This document shows, one piece after another, positions 35,011 to 48,900 of a stretch of 64,000 bases of DNA (positions are counted from its first letter, which is position 1; the number at the start of each line of letters is the position of its first letter). Source of the DNA: Polytrichum commune (Eukaryota > Streptophyta > Polytrichopsida > Polytrichales > Polytrichaceae); contig OX485806.1 of assembly GCA_950295325.1 (NCBI GenBank), positions 13,888,001-13,952,000 of the forward strand, read 5' to 3'. A program made the position numbers and the translations under genes. The notes under the pieces were generated by a model, which had not been told where the DNA came from, ran no database searches, and was given only the letters and a program-made list of their open reading frames with translations.

Positions 35011-38000
35011 ATTCTTGACCTAAAGCGGAATCTTTCCGGGAATATGCAAGTATAAGTTATGGAGGATTCTTATTTTGAGGCTCCGTTTCGACACGGTATG
35101 GGTTGGCAATCTCGTGTGAGTCATTGGCTATGGCTTGTCTTCTACATAACCAAATCACTCTTTACGGCTAAGTCTACATTTATGTGTTGTAAACAACCTG
35201 CAAGGGAGACATGTGTCATAGTTTGTGGCTTTTAGGTTCACCTTTGTGCTACAATTGGACTTTTATAGTATGACTCGAGTGGTCATCGACAATTATTTCA
35301 CATGTTGCGGCAAGGGCATGGCATGGGATTTAGTGGGTTTAGAATCGTGACAAGTCACAATTTTTATTTGATGGGTGACTTGTAACTAGGTGTTGAGTAG
35401 ATATAGTCTTCTTCATAAATTTTGAACATAAATAATAATATTATATGCACTTAGTTCTATCGACGTATCCTATGATATAATGGCCGACACGACCTATTAA
35501 CTTTCATCAGTAAAATTTGAACGCTTGAGTAAGATGTTATTGTACTGCATAACTTTGATAGTGACACACACGAATTGGGATGACTAGTGTACTTACCCCT
35601 CGGTACGTAGGTGTTATAAAACAAAACAAAACCCTTGATGATTTATTGATACCATGCATTCACCTATATAGACAAGACCGATGTTGGTTTCTACCGCCCC
35701 CTGAGCATATATATTATATGGACCTATGAAGAGCTTTAGTTTCAATGGTCGGTACCACACGTTCCACTTATTTTGTGACTCGAAATTACATAAGCTTTTG
35801 ACATGTGGACCTATGGCAACCCTCCATCGGTAAGGTAGTTCTCAGTCCTTGTTGTATGGAGTCACCATTTGAAGCTGATTTTTGAGCCAGTCTTGTGAGC
35901 GACGATGTGTTAGGTGACTGACCCATTCATGTGCCATGTCAACACGATATTTGGTCCTTGATAAGTTAGTGATGGGGGATTGATGGGACTTCCCGGCCAG
36001 CCTTCACTTAAAGTAGTACTTGAATGAACGTCCTCGCAAGCGCCTATCATGGACGACTTTGAACACTATGGTCCCTTAGTTAACCCAAACAAATTATACG
36101 AGATGTTATTTGGATTAGCCATTATGTTGTGAACACAACAATAAGAAAGATCACGAGTTTGAAAACCTCCACCCCATCAGAACACCATGAGTATGAGAAA
36201 GTAGTAAGGGCCGGAAACATTTTGGGTTGCGAGCCAATCCTAGTGCTCCACATCACGCATGGAGAAGGCCTACCCAAAGTTCTTTAACCATGAATAATGG
36301 GTCACATTGACAAAGTAGTGGGCTTAGAATCGGGTGTTGCGTGAAGAGGAAAGGGTGGAAATTTTACTCATGGTGAAAAGGCCTTCACCAAACCAAACCA
36401 AACAATTGTATCCAACAATTTGATGGCACCTACATCCATCCATGCCTCCAATTTGATAGCACCTACATCCTTGTCTCCAATTTGACAACATTTGTTGCCA
36501 AATTTATAACACTAAATCTTTTCGATAACATGACATCCAATTTTGGCAATAATTAAATCCATAACTTCAATAATATACTTAAAATCAATTCATTTTTGCA
36601 TTCGTTTTCAATCAACAAACTAATACATAGTTGTAGCATTTCTTGTCAAACTTCTATACACAAAAATGCATTATAAGTGAAACCCTAATCAAGAAATGTT
36701 GTATTTGGTGTGTCAATCAAATTCCCATTTCATTTTGTAGCATGTTGCACATGAATTGGTTTACTAATAATTGACGCCTTTCAAGTTCTATATATGGTGC
36801 ACAAAAATGTAGTCTACAACATAGTGTGCTCGAGTGTTCTCAAAATTTGATGCTCTTATTTAGAGATATGCAAAGGTGAATCCTCTTTGTAGGCGAATGT
36901 TTGCTCCATCATCAATGATCTTCAATGGGTGAGATGTTGTTGTTTTATTTATTTTGGTCTCCAACCAATGACGTCATGGAGTTATGATATAATGTTATGG
37001 AGTATGATGTACAAGCAAATATAACCTCAGATATATCTTCCAGGTACCACAACCTGTAAGGGTTGGCTATGATACTCCACCATAACTGGAATACTCATAC
37101 GCACACTCAATGTGTTTCCACAAAACTATTTGGCTCTTGAGAAATTAGCCCTTTAAGCATCGATGTTGTTATCATTTGACTGACACACACTATCTAGACT
37201 AAATGTTATGTGCAAGTAAATGGTAACATGGATATCAATTACCTTAACCTCAAACCCTCATTCTTCATTGTCATGTGGAAACCTAGCAATGAGTGGTCTT
37301 CTACCCAAGACGTTCAAATCATTCTTCCCTTCATGCAATTTGAAGCAAGCATACCAAATGTGAATAGACCGATCGACAATTGCTTCAATAATGATGCTCA
37401 TGTTTTTGTCTTTGTCTTAAATTCAATGTTGTCATTGGACTGGAAATTTCTTCCAATTCCAATGCAAACAATCCAAGCTACCAAACATACTAGGGAAAAC
37501 ACGGGCTTTGTGGATTTCAAGATGTCATAAGTATTGGGTTAATGCCAATACTCAATCTCAAAGTAATGTCTAACAACATTACAAAACCATTTCAATGCCT
37601 CAATCGTTGTGCTCTTAGCAATTTTAACCATTGCAATGGATGCACCGGCAACAACGCCTAGGGTTAAGGTTCTCATAATTGCGAAGCATTTTTGCAATCG
37701 AGAGAACCCAATCTTGCTATTTATATCCCTTGTGTGTGTGAATTATTTAGCACACGTGGTCAAATCCTTAACTAAGGGGAGGAACAAGGGCCCACACATT
37801 CATTATGCACTCCTAAAACCGTCCTCTTCAAAACCATGTACCACCATGAAGTTGACAAGGAATCACCGTGAAGTTTTCTTTTCACCCTCTTCTCTCTTTT
37901 TCTTAACATTGGGTGCCTTGCCAAAATTAGACCCACCCCATTGGAGATGCTCGGGTCGATCATAAATGTAAGCATGGAACACATTGATAACTTAATCAAA

Positions 38001-41000
38001 ATCTTCTTCATTGTAATCCTCATCTTTTAATCCGTCTTACAAGTCATGGTTGTATGCAAGCCAAGTTTTATCCATAACAAAGGATTATATGCACTCGCAA
38101 CATTATTCAACCATGTAGATCAGTTCCATGATCATGGAATATGTCAATTATATTATGTAAGTTCTCCGAACAAAGTAATTGTTTTTAATACAATTTGAAA
38201 TTGAAAATTTGGATGGAATTATACTCCCGACACTATGTACACAAATTTTGTTCCTCTCAGTAATATTCGCAAGAAACATTGTTCATCCCAATACTATTCC
38301 TTGGAAATAGTATTCATAACAGCATTATTATACCTTTTTGCTAAGTTTCTTCCATGAAGGTAAAATAACGGAGATCCATGTCATATGCTAAATATATAAT
38401 GGAACACAACCATGCGGTTGAATAATGTTATGCTAAAAAGAAGAAATACAATGAACAAAAATGAACAAAATTCAATAGGACCAAGCCTATATGAGTGATA
38501 GTGATTGATTATATGTTGAAAGAGAAGTTCTTGAATACTTGAGGAATGTGTGGATATTTGCATTACAAGATAGAAAAGAATATGCAATGAAAGGCAAGCA
38601 TTGTTATCTTTAAAGTGTAATGTAAAGTCGATGCATGTATATTTTGTTGGTCATGAGTCTTCTTAAAAATATTTATTGGTTCAAAAAGCAACTCATTCAC
38701 ATGTAGAAGATGCACTAGTATGTTTTGAGAGGCAAATCCACCTTTTAGAAATGATTTGGATTATGTATTGGTGAGTCCAACGATGTGGCATCTTATCCAT
38801 ATGGTAAAATAACCTAAAGTTTTCATTCATGATCTCACGGTGATGTGGCGATTAAAATTGAGTAAATTTTCTATTGTAAAACCTAGAGGTGGACTCTTTA
38901 TACAATTTACGAACTAACGTGAGTGTAAGAAGGGGTATTATTTGAGGCATTAACGTACATAGTATACATAGAGGACATGTTTTCTTTTTAGTTTGTACGT
39001 TTAAGAAGGTTCTTTAAGAATTTTGAAGTAAAGGTAGATGTACATAAAGGCTAGAGATTTTTTTGACGATAGATGTGTTAATTAGATCCAATCACGTCAT
39101 CCATTGTTGTCATATGATAATAGTCATCAATGACTACCTTGTTCATTCTCGTTAAGGTTTACATTTGGGTTATCCGTTTTTACAAACTTGAGTTTGCTCT
39201 TCGATATGTGGCTAACTTAGTATGCACTTGTCTTTGTTTGCTTGATGCAGTCGTTGAGTTACATGCTATGGATGAAATGCTCAATGTCTTTCTCACTAGA
39301 AAGTGAAAGTGGAATTTACATGTAATATCGGCCTATTAAAACTCTGATATATATATTTTGTAGATTTATTGAAGGCATTTATCACTTTTAAATCTAAAAG
39401 CTTAGTATAAATACATGAGTCCAATGTTTAGCATGCCGTTAGTATGTATGCATTTGTTATTCTTTATAAACTTCTCGTATGTAGGGGGTTAATTTCATAA
39501 TGATCCACACACATCATTTAAGTTTCCTACTAAGAGTCCACCTCCCGGGCTGGAAAAAAACACCAAAAAATGTTAATAACATGATGGAACCCAACTATGT
39601 TTTCTTACATGATTCGGTGGGTAAGTTGTGAAAAGACAAATTGCATTATGATATGTGGTGAACTCGTTTTGTATTTGGATGAGCATTGACATAAAGTATG
39701 GGTGGATGGCATATTTGAAAGCGCCCCCCCCCCCCCCCTTACGGGGAATATAGGGTTGTAGCGGGCCACATATTAGACATTACATTTAACGTTGATGGTT
39801 GTATGTAGGGCATGGATGCATTGGGAGTAGGTCTCCTTTTAGCATTATGAGCATGCCTTGTAACCTTGTCATACAAGTCCAAGCATGCCTCCTAGAGTGG
39901 AGATGCTCTAAAACCAAAGCTTCACAATGCTCATGTAAGTAGACAAATCTTCAATGGTTGATTTTGCCAATTAGTTCACTTCTCCTAGGACAACAATTAG
40001 TATGAGATAGTTGTCTAACATATCCAAAACGAGGTCGTAGCCATTCTTCCCATTATTTTCCATAGCTCGTGTGAATATCTTATCATCCATTGTCAAAGCC
40101 AAGATTACTTACCCCCTAAAAAGATCATTCATATCTTCCCACTAGGGTGTTGATTTGAATCCATAATAATCAACAAGTTGAGCACGTAGTCCAACCTCTT
40201 TCAAATGCACCATTTTTTTCATGTTTGTTCATAGATCCACACTTAACTACACACCACTCAAATATTAATGTCCAATAAAGATAAACAACCACTTTTAGCT
40301 TTCTTGCCCTATACCTTGTTTTTAGCTTATTTGACCCCAAATTTAGTATCGATTTCCAGATGTCTTTGCCGGAACCCCTTACATGCACACAATGAATCTC
40401 AATCCCTTGGTTGCTTCAAATGCAATTGCACTCTTGTACACTATCATTGGTTTTCATTCCAGGACTGGAGCTTTTGTGGTGTCTAGCTAAACTCGTCCAT
40501 CGAGAATGAAGGGAGTTGGATAAAACCATGGCCCCTCGTAGGTTAGGTGTTGCCCTACTATACTAACTCAGGGTCATTGATGCCATTTTTGGAGTCAAAT
40601 AAGCAAAGGTATCTTCAAAAAGATATCATGTTATATCGTAGCTCATTTCAAATCACATATCCAATGGTTATATCCACATGGACATTGCAAAACTCAAACC
40701 TTTGTGTTTGCAAAAATTACTACTACGTTATGGAATGTAGTGTCACTAAGCATATAGAATCGCACAATACTACAAAATTTGCTTCATATTTCATGATATA
40801 CAAAAAATACATTATAGGACATGAATTTTTTTACTTGGTAAGCATTTGCATTCTTTGTAAACATCTATAGTATTGCGTAACTCCAAACGGTGAGTGACAT
40901 TAGAAGTCATTAATTGTGTATAACATGCAGTGACTTGTCTATTGGGAAGGTGAAAACGCAATGAGCTATTTTATTATGAGTAACATTGAACTTAAAAACC

Positions 41001-42971
41001 TTATTCTCCAAATTAGTCTAGTGAAGTCTAGGTTAAATGCATCAACTTTAACCTATAGGAGGTGTGTTCTAGGCCTTTCAACCATGATAGATGAGATCAC
41101 CTAGACCACCCAAAGCCCGAGGCCAACCAATCATCTACACTACATCCAAATTCTTGGGGCGGGACACCTTGCATATGAGCCATACAATGCACATGATTCT
41201 TTTATAACTTAGTCCAAGTGCATGCATATTAGTCATGCATGTAAGGTAGGCAATCCATTCCCGACCACCACCCCATTTCATAGCTTAGGCCAACTTATTT
41301 CCATTCAACACGTTATCAATTTATGATCAATGTTGACATGTTATGGTCAACCACCACCCCATTTTTGCAACTCGAGCCAACTTATTTCCATTAAGCATAA
41401 TATCAATTTATGTTCAATGTTGACACGTCACAGTCAATATCTAACTTAGCCAAATACTAATGGCTAGCTAAGTTGACAGATGATTTAGATTGCAAGCATA
41501 TTAAGGTGTCACAATTATCAATGACGGGAATTGTGCATTCTTAAATTTCTAACTAATCGGTGATCGGAAAGAGGGTAGCCTATATCACAAGTATAGATTG
41601 AAGTGGTTATAATAATATGAAAAAAATATGAATTTTTATTTTTCTACACATAGAATTTTTTTTCCTTTGCTCATATGTAAATTGTGGATATGCTAAATTG
41701 CATAATTAGTTGGGAATGGGTCAACTACCTCAAATCATCAAACATGCTTATTTACGCAGTTGAAGTTCATGCATGCTTTATTATTGGCAAGCAATGAGAA
41801 CCTACTTTTGGCGACAAATACACCTGATAGTCCTATAAAGTGTGGGTTACCAATGTTTGGAATTACATGTTCCTATAATATTATATCGAGACAATCATAT
41901 TTTACTCATATAAGTTCAAAAAACTAGTATACACGTCAAGGAACATGATATAACTTACAAGGTTAAAAAAATTCTCAATAAGAAGGTATTGTAACATGTA
42001 ACTCCAAATGGAAACCTACACTAATAGGACTAAACATTGTAGCGTGTTTTCACTTTAATGAATTTGAGGGCATTTTGCACTAAGGTAGACGTGTCTAATT
42101 TGGTCCCTAATCTTTATAAGACACCTATATTTGAGGGGTGTGTGTTAGGTGTGCCTTTAAGAATGGATATCAAAAAAACACGTGTTAAAAAGAGATGGAC
42201 TATGTGTTCAAGGTATAATAACCATTCTAGACTTAATAGTCAACATAATTGAGAGGACCTTATGGTCATTTATTGAGCAAAGAATTTTTCATTTTTATAA
42301 TGAAGAAGATGCTCATATGAGCACCCAAAAGAACTATGAGGAAAGCAACTACGACTTTGGTTTGGATTTTCTAACCACCTCATTCTCATGCATCTTTCAT
42401 ATCCCAGGAGAAGTGGGCTAGTTGGAAAGTAAACAATTGAAGACCCATCGACCTTAGGTCAAGAAATCGAGGAGCTAAGATTGGAGAGCTTGATGAAAGA
42501 AGAATTATAGTCCCAAAAGGTTTTCAATTTCCCGGACTTCAAAATCAATTTCATTTCATCGGCAAAGAGAAACCCCTTAGAGCATCCCCACTAGACATGA
42601 CAAAGGATTTGTCAGCGCTATCCTGGGTATTTAGGTACATGTACCGCTAAAAAATGAGACCCAACCATGGTTGGCTTGTCAAAAATAGTATTGTTATAGG
42701 TACAATGGGAGCAAACTTGCCATAAGTGGCCTATATGACGTGCCTCCATGGTCCTCTAAGGAACTTATGTAATAGTAGATACTATTATTCACTACTTTAT
42801 CATATGTCAAAAAACTAGGTGATTGCATATTATTGGTTAAGCTCTCATTATGGTGGGGGCATGCTCAGCTATTGGTGGACTTTGATCATAATGAGCGGTC
42901 CTGCTGAGTTGACGGCCACCCCCAAACACATATAATATTATAAATCATGTTTGGTGTTTTTGTGTTCTGAT
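35011..42971. other. 8 kb gene-poor AT-rich region
   Basis: No host exon chain or transposon protein was recognised. Rep-A-like fragments occur at about 40150-40290 (plus) and, weakly, about 42090-42260 (minus). A 15-base C run lies at 39724-39738. The strand composition is unremarkable. Confidence 0.4.
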
Positions 42972-43325
42972 GGGGATGCTCTTACTCGTGCTTGTTCACT
43001 CAAGTCCACTTTACACTTGAACTTTCAAATTGTGAGCTTTAAGTTTTTTATTGTTGTTCTAATGATGAGATGGCCCCTTGATGGATCCCATGAGGAATGA
43101 CCACAACAAGCTTTCAATCATTTATGACAAGTTCTCATACAAAATCATAACATGCCATTGGAATGTTGGTTAGGAATGTTGAGACTTTGAGCTTTTGTTT
43201 TGTGGGTCCCGAGTTGAAGGGCTTTCCAACATTCTTTAAGTTGTCACGAATTCTCCCTTCTTTAGGGCAAATCCTCCATTAACATTTCACTTTAACCATG
43301 GCCACTTTCCACATGCTCAAACTAT
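42972..43325 (+). repeat. Rep-B copy in intergenic DNA
   Basis: Partner of the repeat in AGPase intron 2 (25985-26310). The GTGGGTCCCGAG core and the flanking blocks are in the same order. Confidence 0.75.
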
Positions 43326-43589
43326 TGAAAGATCAAGGATTGATGAAGCTCTAAATCGGAATGAAAACTTGTCAATCCAAGTATTAAAATCCTATGAATT
43401 GCAAGCTTAGACTCCTAATATTTTTCAACCCTCGTGTAAACTTATGTGAACTCGAGAATACCTTTGTAATTGTGTTAGCATGATTCCGTGAAAATATGTT
43501 GGAGAGACCAAAATCACGATGAATTTGACAAACTTGTTAACATTCTATATAACATTCTTCAACATTATTCTCTTGCCAAATTATCAGGG

Positions 43590-44515
43590 TGGCATACTAC
43601 ACCATTTAAGGTATTTAGTGTCACGTACACTATTTGTGAAGGGCCTAAACTAGATGCTTAGAGGTTTCAAAGTGTCACGCTTGCTAATTGTTAATATGAT
43701 CCCATTCATCAACATAAATAACTTCTTTAAATGAAAAAATATATATCTACATTATGACATTTAGAGCAACACATTTAGATCTGTTAGATGATAGTCTTGC
43801 GTTTTAGTATGCAAGAGGAAGATATTCTTGAGCATGTTAATGGTAAGTGTCATTTGTGTATACTTTAGTCAACTTGTAGACCATTATGTAACATAAACAT
43901 GCACCTCGTAATGTTGTTGAACATGCTCATGCCAATATATTAGTAAGCGCACTTGAATGCCAAGTGTTATGAGGTGACATTTATTGGTGAAGTTGTCAAT
44001 CTTCAATGTAACCTAGCATACACCCACGGGTAGATCACTCCATTGTCAAGTTGAACACCACGTGCGACCAAAAAAAATCTTCTTTTGGTAAGTTGCACCA
44101 CCAAAATGGGCCAATTTTTTATCAATTTTATTTCATGAGTAGATATACACAATACCTATGACATAGTCAAAAGTGGTAACTAAATTTGATGATTTGTTCT
44201 TTTCATAAAACATACCATTTCTAACTAGAATGACACAGAATTGAACTAAAACAATTACTAAAAAAATAAAGATGACTAAATTTTTAAAAAAAGTATACAA
44301 AAGATACTATCAATGGTTATGTATATGTAGAAAAAATATCATAAATTTTAAAATTATATATGGCATGTAATATAGGGGTAGCAAACTTTGTCCGCACGTG
44401 GTGTCAACTTGACAATGAAGTGACCTCCCCGTGCATACACCTCAAAACATGATAAGTGACATTATTACACATGTGACACTAAATACCATAAACAATGTAG
44501 TATGAATAAACACGC
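43590..44515 (+). repeat. Rep-C segmental repeat, copy interrupted by a MITE
   Basis: Homologous to 34440-35010 on both sides of the insertion at 44025-44433; the match resumes directly after the target duplication with TCAAAACATGATAAGTGACA. Confidence 0.88.
44025..44433 (+). mobile_element. 409 bp MITE, shared-terminus family, copy 2
   Basis: Inverted termini CACGGGTAGATCACTCC and (reverse complement of the right end) CACGGGGAGGTCACTTC continue as ATTGTCAAGTTGA and CACCACGTGCGG for about 45 bp. The flanks carry an 8-bp duplication CATACACC on both sides. The interior closely matches 31168-31577, including ATACAAAAGATACTATCAAT and TATGGCATGTAATATAGGGG. Non-coding. Confidence 0.93.
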
Positions 44516-44566
44516 CATGCCCTAACACGGTGATCTTTGGTAACTCTTAAGGTGGGGCTTATATTA

Positions 44567-44939
44567 GGCCCTTACCAGACGGACGGCAGGCAATTTCGCT
44601 GTGCAGGCTAGGAAAACTTGTAGGCTTGCTATAGCCACTTCACCCCAATCTCGCTAGAGCCACCATGTGAGCGGCAGGAAGTTCCTCATCATTGACGACG
44701 ACTAGGCACGGAGATTCGGCGAGAGAGGGCGGGAGAGGATGGTCTTGGTGGGCCAGGGGGTGGCCACCACCGGATTCCATGGGTTTCCGGTGGGAATCCC
44801 CTGGTAGTTCCGATGGCCTAAATTCTTGGACACGTCATCACGCCTCCCCTCATAATGCGGCTTGTGTGGTAAGCGGCAAGGCTGCTCGGCCAATCAGGGC
44901 CACCGGTTCATGGAAGTTGCCGGTGGTGTGGCAAGGGCC
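44567..44939. mobile_element. 373 bp GC-rich MITE, PIF/Harbinger-like
   Basis: The ends GGCCCTTACCAGAC and (reverse complement) GGCCCTTGCCACAC are inverted repeats, and TTA flanks both sides (44564-44566 and 44940-44942). A TTA/TAA duplication with termini of this kind is typical of PIF/Harbinger MITEs. The interior is markedly GC-rich compared with the surroundings, and the open frames in it are not protein-like. Confidence 0.8.
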
Positions 44940-45029
44940 TTAGTAATCCAACATGGCTAGCTAACAAGGAAAAAATAAGGCAACTTATTAGTATATAAGC
45001 GAGGTGGGCTACGTGCTACGGGTGGATGT

Positions 45030-45236
45030 CACCAGAGAGAGAGAATTATTGTATGCGAGTATACATTCATCCATCTAATATAAGAAGTTGACCCCTATAG
45101 GGTCTTTAAAACTTATTCGGGTGTCAACTCAACTTTAAAAAACAACCTTTGGGTTACACACTATTTCAAGGTTTTTACGTTGAATGAATGAGAGATACGC
45201 TCATATACAATAATTCCCTCTCTCCAACATCAACGA
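45030..45236. mobile_element. ~205 bp inverted-repeat element
   Basis: The left end GAGAGAGAGAATTATTGTAT and the reverse complement of the right end GGAGAGAGGGAATTATTGTAT begin inverted repeats of about 40 bp that continue through ATTCATYCAT-like sequence. The target duplication is unclear. Confidence 0.6.
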
Positions 45237-45959
45237 TCTCTAACATGGGAATTAACTAAGGGAGCTATAACTTAAGAACTACAACAACTCCATGAGACAT
45301 ATATGTGCCATTCTTTATTGACATTGGAGTCAACAAATCCAACATTGAATCTTGGTGGCTAGAAAATGGATATAACTATGACTAATTTATGAATTGGATC
45401 CCAGTCCCACAACATACACAACGTGGGTTCAATAATGTAATATCAACCTTACCACCTCTTTCTTCTGAAAGGAGGCTTGAGGGCCACTTCACACACGAGC
45501 CAAGAGCCATGACCATGAAATTGTGAGAGCCCAAAAGATAGTGTCCAAAGGCCATCCCAAGACACCTCCAAAATCATGTAGTGTGGTTACGGAATCTTCA
45601 AGTGTAGTTTGAAGTCATATGTGAGCGGGCCCTCAACTAAATGCTATTTCAATGAATTTCTATAACATAGAATAAATGAACAATTGTGAGCATTCGGAGT
45701 GAATTAGTCTCCGGGGTTTTTGTTAGGCCTACCTCCAAGAGGTAGTTTTTGAAGAAAGAAAGAAAGAAAAAATTACGCCCGTAACTAAATACCGGCGTGA
45801 ATATGAGCCCGTTGGTCTTATGCTGATCACGGTGTCCCGTGATGCAGCAAGAGATTTATGCCTCCGTTAGGAGGTGGGCTCTTGGTAGGTGTAATATTTA
45901 ATCCAGTTTCGTTGCGGTGGGGGGACCGGTGTTTGTTTGTTATCTACTTTTCTTTTGTT

Positions 45960-48900
45960 TAGGATTAGGTAGGTTAGGTATTTAATGGCATTATGGTGTA
46001 GGTTTTTCACGAGAGTTTTGATGTTGGTTTTAGGGATTTTTAGTTTGGTTAGTTTTTCGATAGAGTGTTCGTGTATTGCTCCTCTTACACCTGCTGTGAT
46101 GGTTATAAGGGGGTTAGTTTTCCATCCAATTTTCTGTATAGTGTTAATTAGTGGGTCGTATTTGGTATGTTTTTGTGTGATGGCTTGTTATGGGAACCTA
46201 TCGTGGCAATATGTGAATTCTATGAGTTGGACTGTAGTTGTGGGGGATGGTGCCATGGGTGTTTGTGTATGGTTTGGGGCTCCGATTATGCATAGGATGT
46301 CTTGTTTGAGTTTGGCATGGCATTGGCAGGGGGCCTGTGGGCATGTACATTTTTGAGTAACCATTATGGGATTGTTTGGTCTGGGGGTTTGTTATTGGTT
46401 TTACCGGCGTTGGTTAGTGTAAAGAAGCGGGTATGCTTGTTAGCTTGTAGTGTTTGTGTGATGAGGTGCACCGCTTTATCGTGTTTGGAGGCCCTTGAGG
46501 TAGGGGTTTTCACACGTTGAGAGAAGGTGCGGCCACGTGTCTCTATCGTTTTTATAGCATAGTGTGCAGTTGGGGTTTTGGTGTGTGTGTGGCCAAAAGA
46601 TGTTTTTTCTATGGTTGCCCATGTATTGGGCGTATATGAACTTTAGGGTTTGAGATATTTGTGCATTTGTTGTTTTTTCATTTTTCCAAAAATGATTGGA
46701 GAGTTTGTGGTTTATTTGGTCATTTGATAGCCATTTGTCAACGTATGGGAATTTGTTTTTGGCTATTGCCGCTTCACGGGTTCCGTGTTCTTTGGTTATA
46801 GTGGTGTGGAGGTTACGGATGGCCCCGTCATGTGTGGCGGTTGGGCAACTAGCTAGCCAGTATGGTGTGGGATGAGCTCTATGTTCGTGTGGTGTTTTAT
46901 TTGGTTTATCTTTAAGAGTTCCTTCGTTGGCTAATGTGTCAGCGATTTCATTGCCTATAATTCCCGAGTGTGCACGTACTTTATGTATGTGAATTGTGTA
47001 TGGGGTCCAATAAATATGTTGTACTATGGCTGCTATGAGTAGTTTGTCTGGGTTGTGATGTTGGGTGTCGAATGTGGTTATTGATTAAGAATATACTATT
47101 AAGGCTATTTGTGAATATGTGGGTGTCTATTTGGGTGGTGCGGATGGTTTTTATAGCAATGAGTATTGCATTGAGCTTTGCTCTAAGGATGTTTTGGTAA
47201 CATGGTAGTCTTTCTGATATTCGGATGTTTTTGTTGGGGTTGTATATTCCAGATCTTGTTGTGTTGCCTTTTATTTGTCCTTCTAAGTTTTTGGTTGGTG
47301 GGATGAATGAACCATCCGTGTATATGCATTGTCATGGGTGGAATTTAAGTGGATGGGTGTGGTGGTATTTTGTGGGGAGAGGTGTTGTCTTGGAGTTTTC
47401 GGGGGGGGGGGGGGTTTGTTTTAGGGGCGTTTATCCATGCTTTGGAGAATTTAACCTTGTAGTGTGTTGTTGTGGGGGTGATGGGGTAGGTATCTATGTG
47501 CGTCTTTAATGTTCTCTTTAAGATATTTTGTAATTCTTGTGGGGTGTACTTGGCTATGTATGCATATTATTGATGTGAGTGCGGATTCTGTGTATTGGTA
47601 GTATTTTGGCCACTCCGGGGAGGGGTTTTATTGTATGGTATGCGGTGGGATGGTTGCTATTATGTGTATATATGCTTGCCCTGTGATAGGTAGTTGTTGT
47701 GAGGTCCAATCTTTGTAGTTAACTATTAGGATGGTGTAGGTATGATTATCCTCCTTGGCGGCCATTCTAGCCCAATATATGGCTTCCAAGGTAGAGTTAT
47801 GGTCTTTGGGGAAGGCTAACCCTGTTCCTATCCAACGGGAGGAGTACTTTGTATACCCTAATGATCCGAATAGTATGTCTCTATTATGGGGTGAGTTATA
47901 TTGCGTGAGTTGAGTGGGACAAGTGAGAGGGGATGAGTAGTATGCGTGTGTGATCTTAAAGGATTTTATTAATAGTTTGGTGATGTCTGGGTGTAGGGTG
48001 TGGTGTAGATTGGTTGGTCGTATGTTTTTTTGGTTTTTTCTTAGGGAGAATGGTTATGTATCTTTGGACTAGCCATAATATTTCGGTTTCGAAGTCTTGT
48101 GTGGGGGGGGGGGGGGTTGTAAGAAGGTGGTTAGGTGTGGGAGATTGTTATAGGAGAATTGGTTCCATAGCCATTGTAGTCTTTTGGTGTTAAGGGTGGC
48201 TATGTAATTCCCGTTTTGGTCATATATGTTGGACGTCGAGTTTTGGATTTGTATGGTTGGTTTGTTGGTACTTATGTCTTTATCGGGTTACACTCTTGTG
48301 TGGATATCTTGAGATTGGTAATTTTGAGGGGGGGTGGATGGATTTGTTGTCTTTCAATTGGTAGTAGTTGGAGGTATCCTCATATGTTTGTATGGTTTTT
48401 GTTTTTTAATATTGTCTTATGGTATTGAGTTATGAGGAGTAAATTGTGGTCTAGTAGAATGTTGTCCGGGTTTAGGAGACTTTCTTCTGTGTGCCATTGT
48501 TGTGTTGTTGCGTTTGGAGTGTGCCATTGGCATAGGTATTTTCTTCTTGTAGCTTGTGCACCCCATCTATCTTTTCTAGTGATGGTTTTTTCATTAGTTA
48601 TGGTGTGGATTGCACGCCCAAGGGTGGGTTGTGCAGAGGGGGTGGGTTTATGCGTGGTATTGATAGAGGTGTGTTGTGGGTGGTCGTGATGTTGGGAATA
48701 GTGTTTTTGCTTGTTGTAGTGTTGCTTTGATGGTTTTAGGTATTTGTTTGTATTTGCCCCGGAATTCCTCCGGGGTTAGTATGCCCATGTTGTTTGGGTT
48801 TTGGATTTGTGCTATTGTCGTGATACCGTACATATATAGTTTGTCCAAATATTTGTAAGTTTTTGTTTTGGCTATGTTTGGGAGGTTGTCGTATGTTGGG

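Noticed and set aside
44692-44943. 83-codon frame in GC-rich DNA
   Set aside because: It lies wholly inside the Harbinger-like MITE and lacks any recognisable motif; open frames are expected in GC-rich DNA.
45985-48858. Series of plus-strand frames rich in Val, Cys, Trp and Leu
   Set aside because: These are antisense shadows of the minus-strand LINE and reflect its G/T-rich complement.
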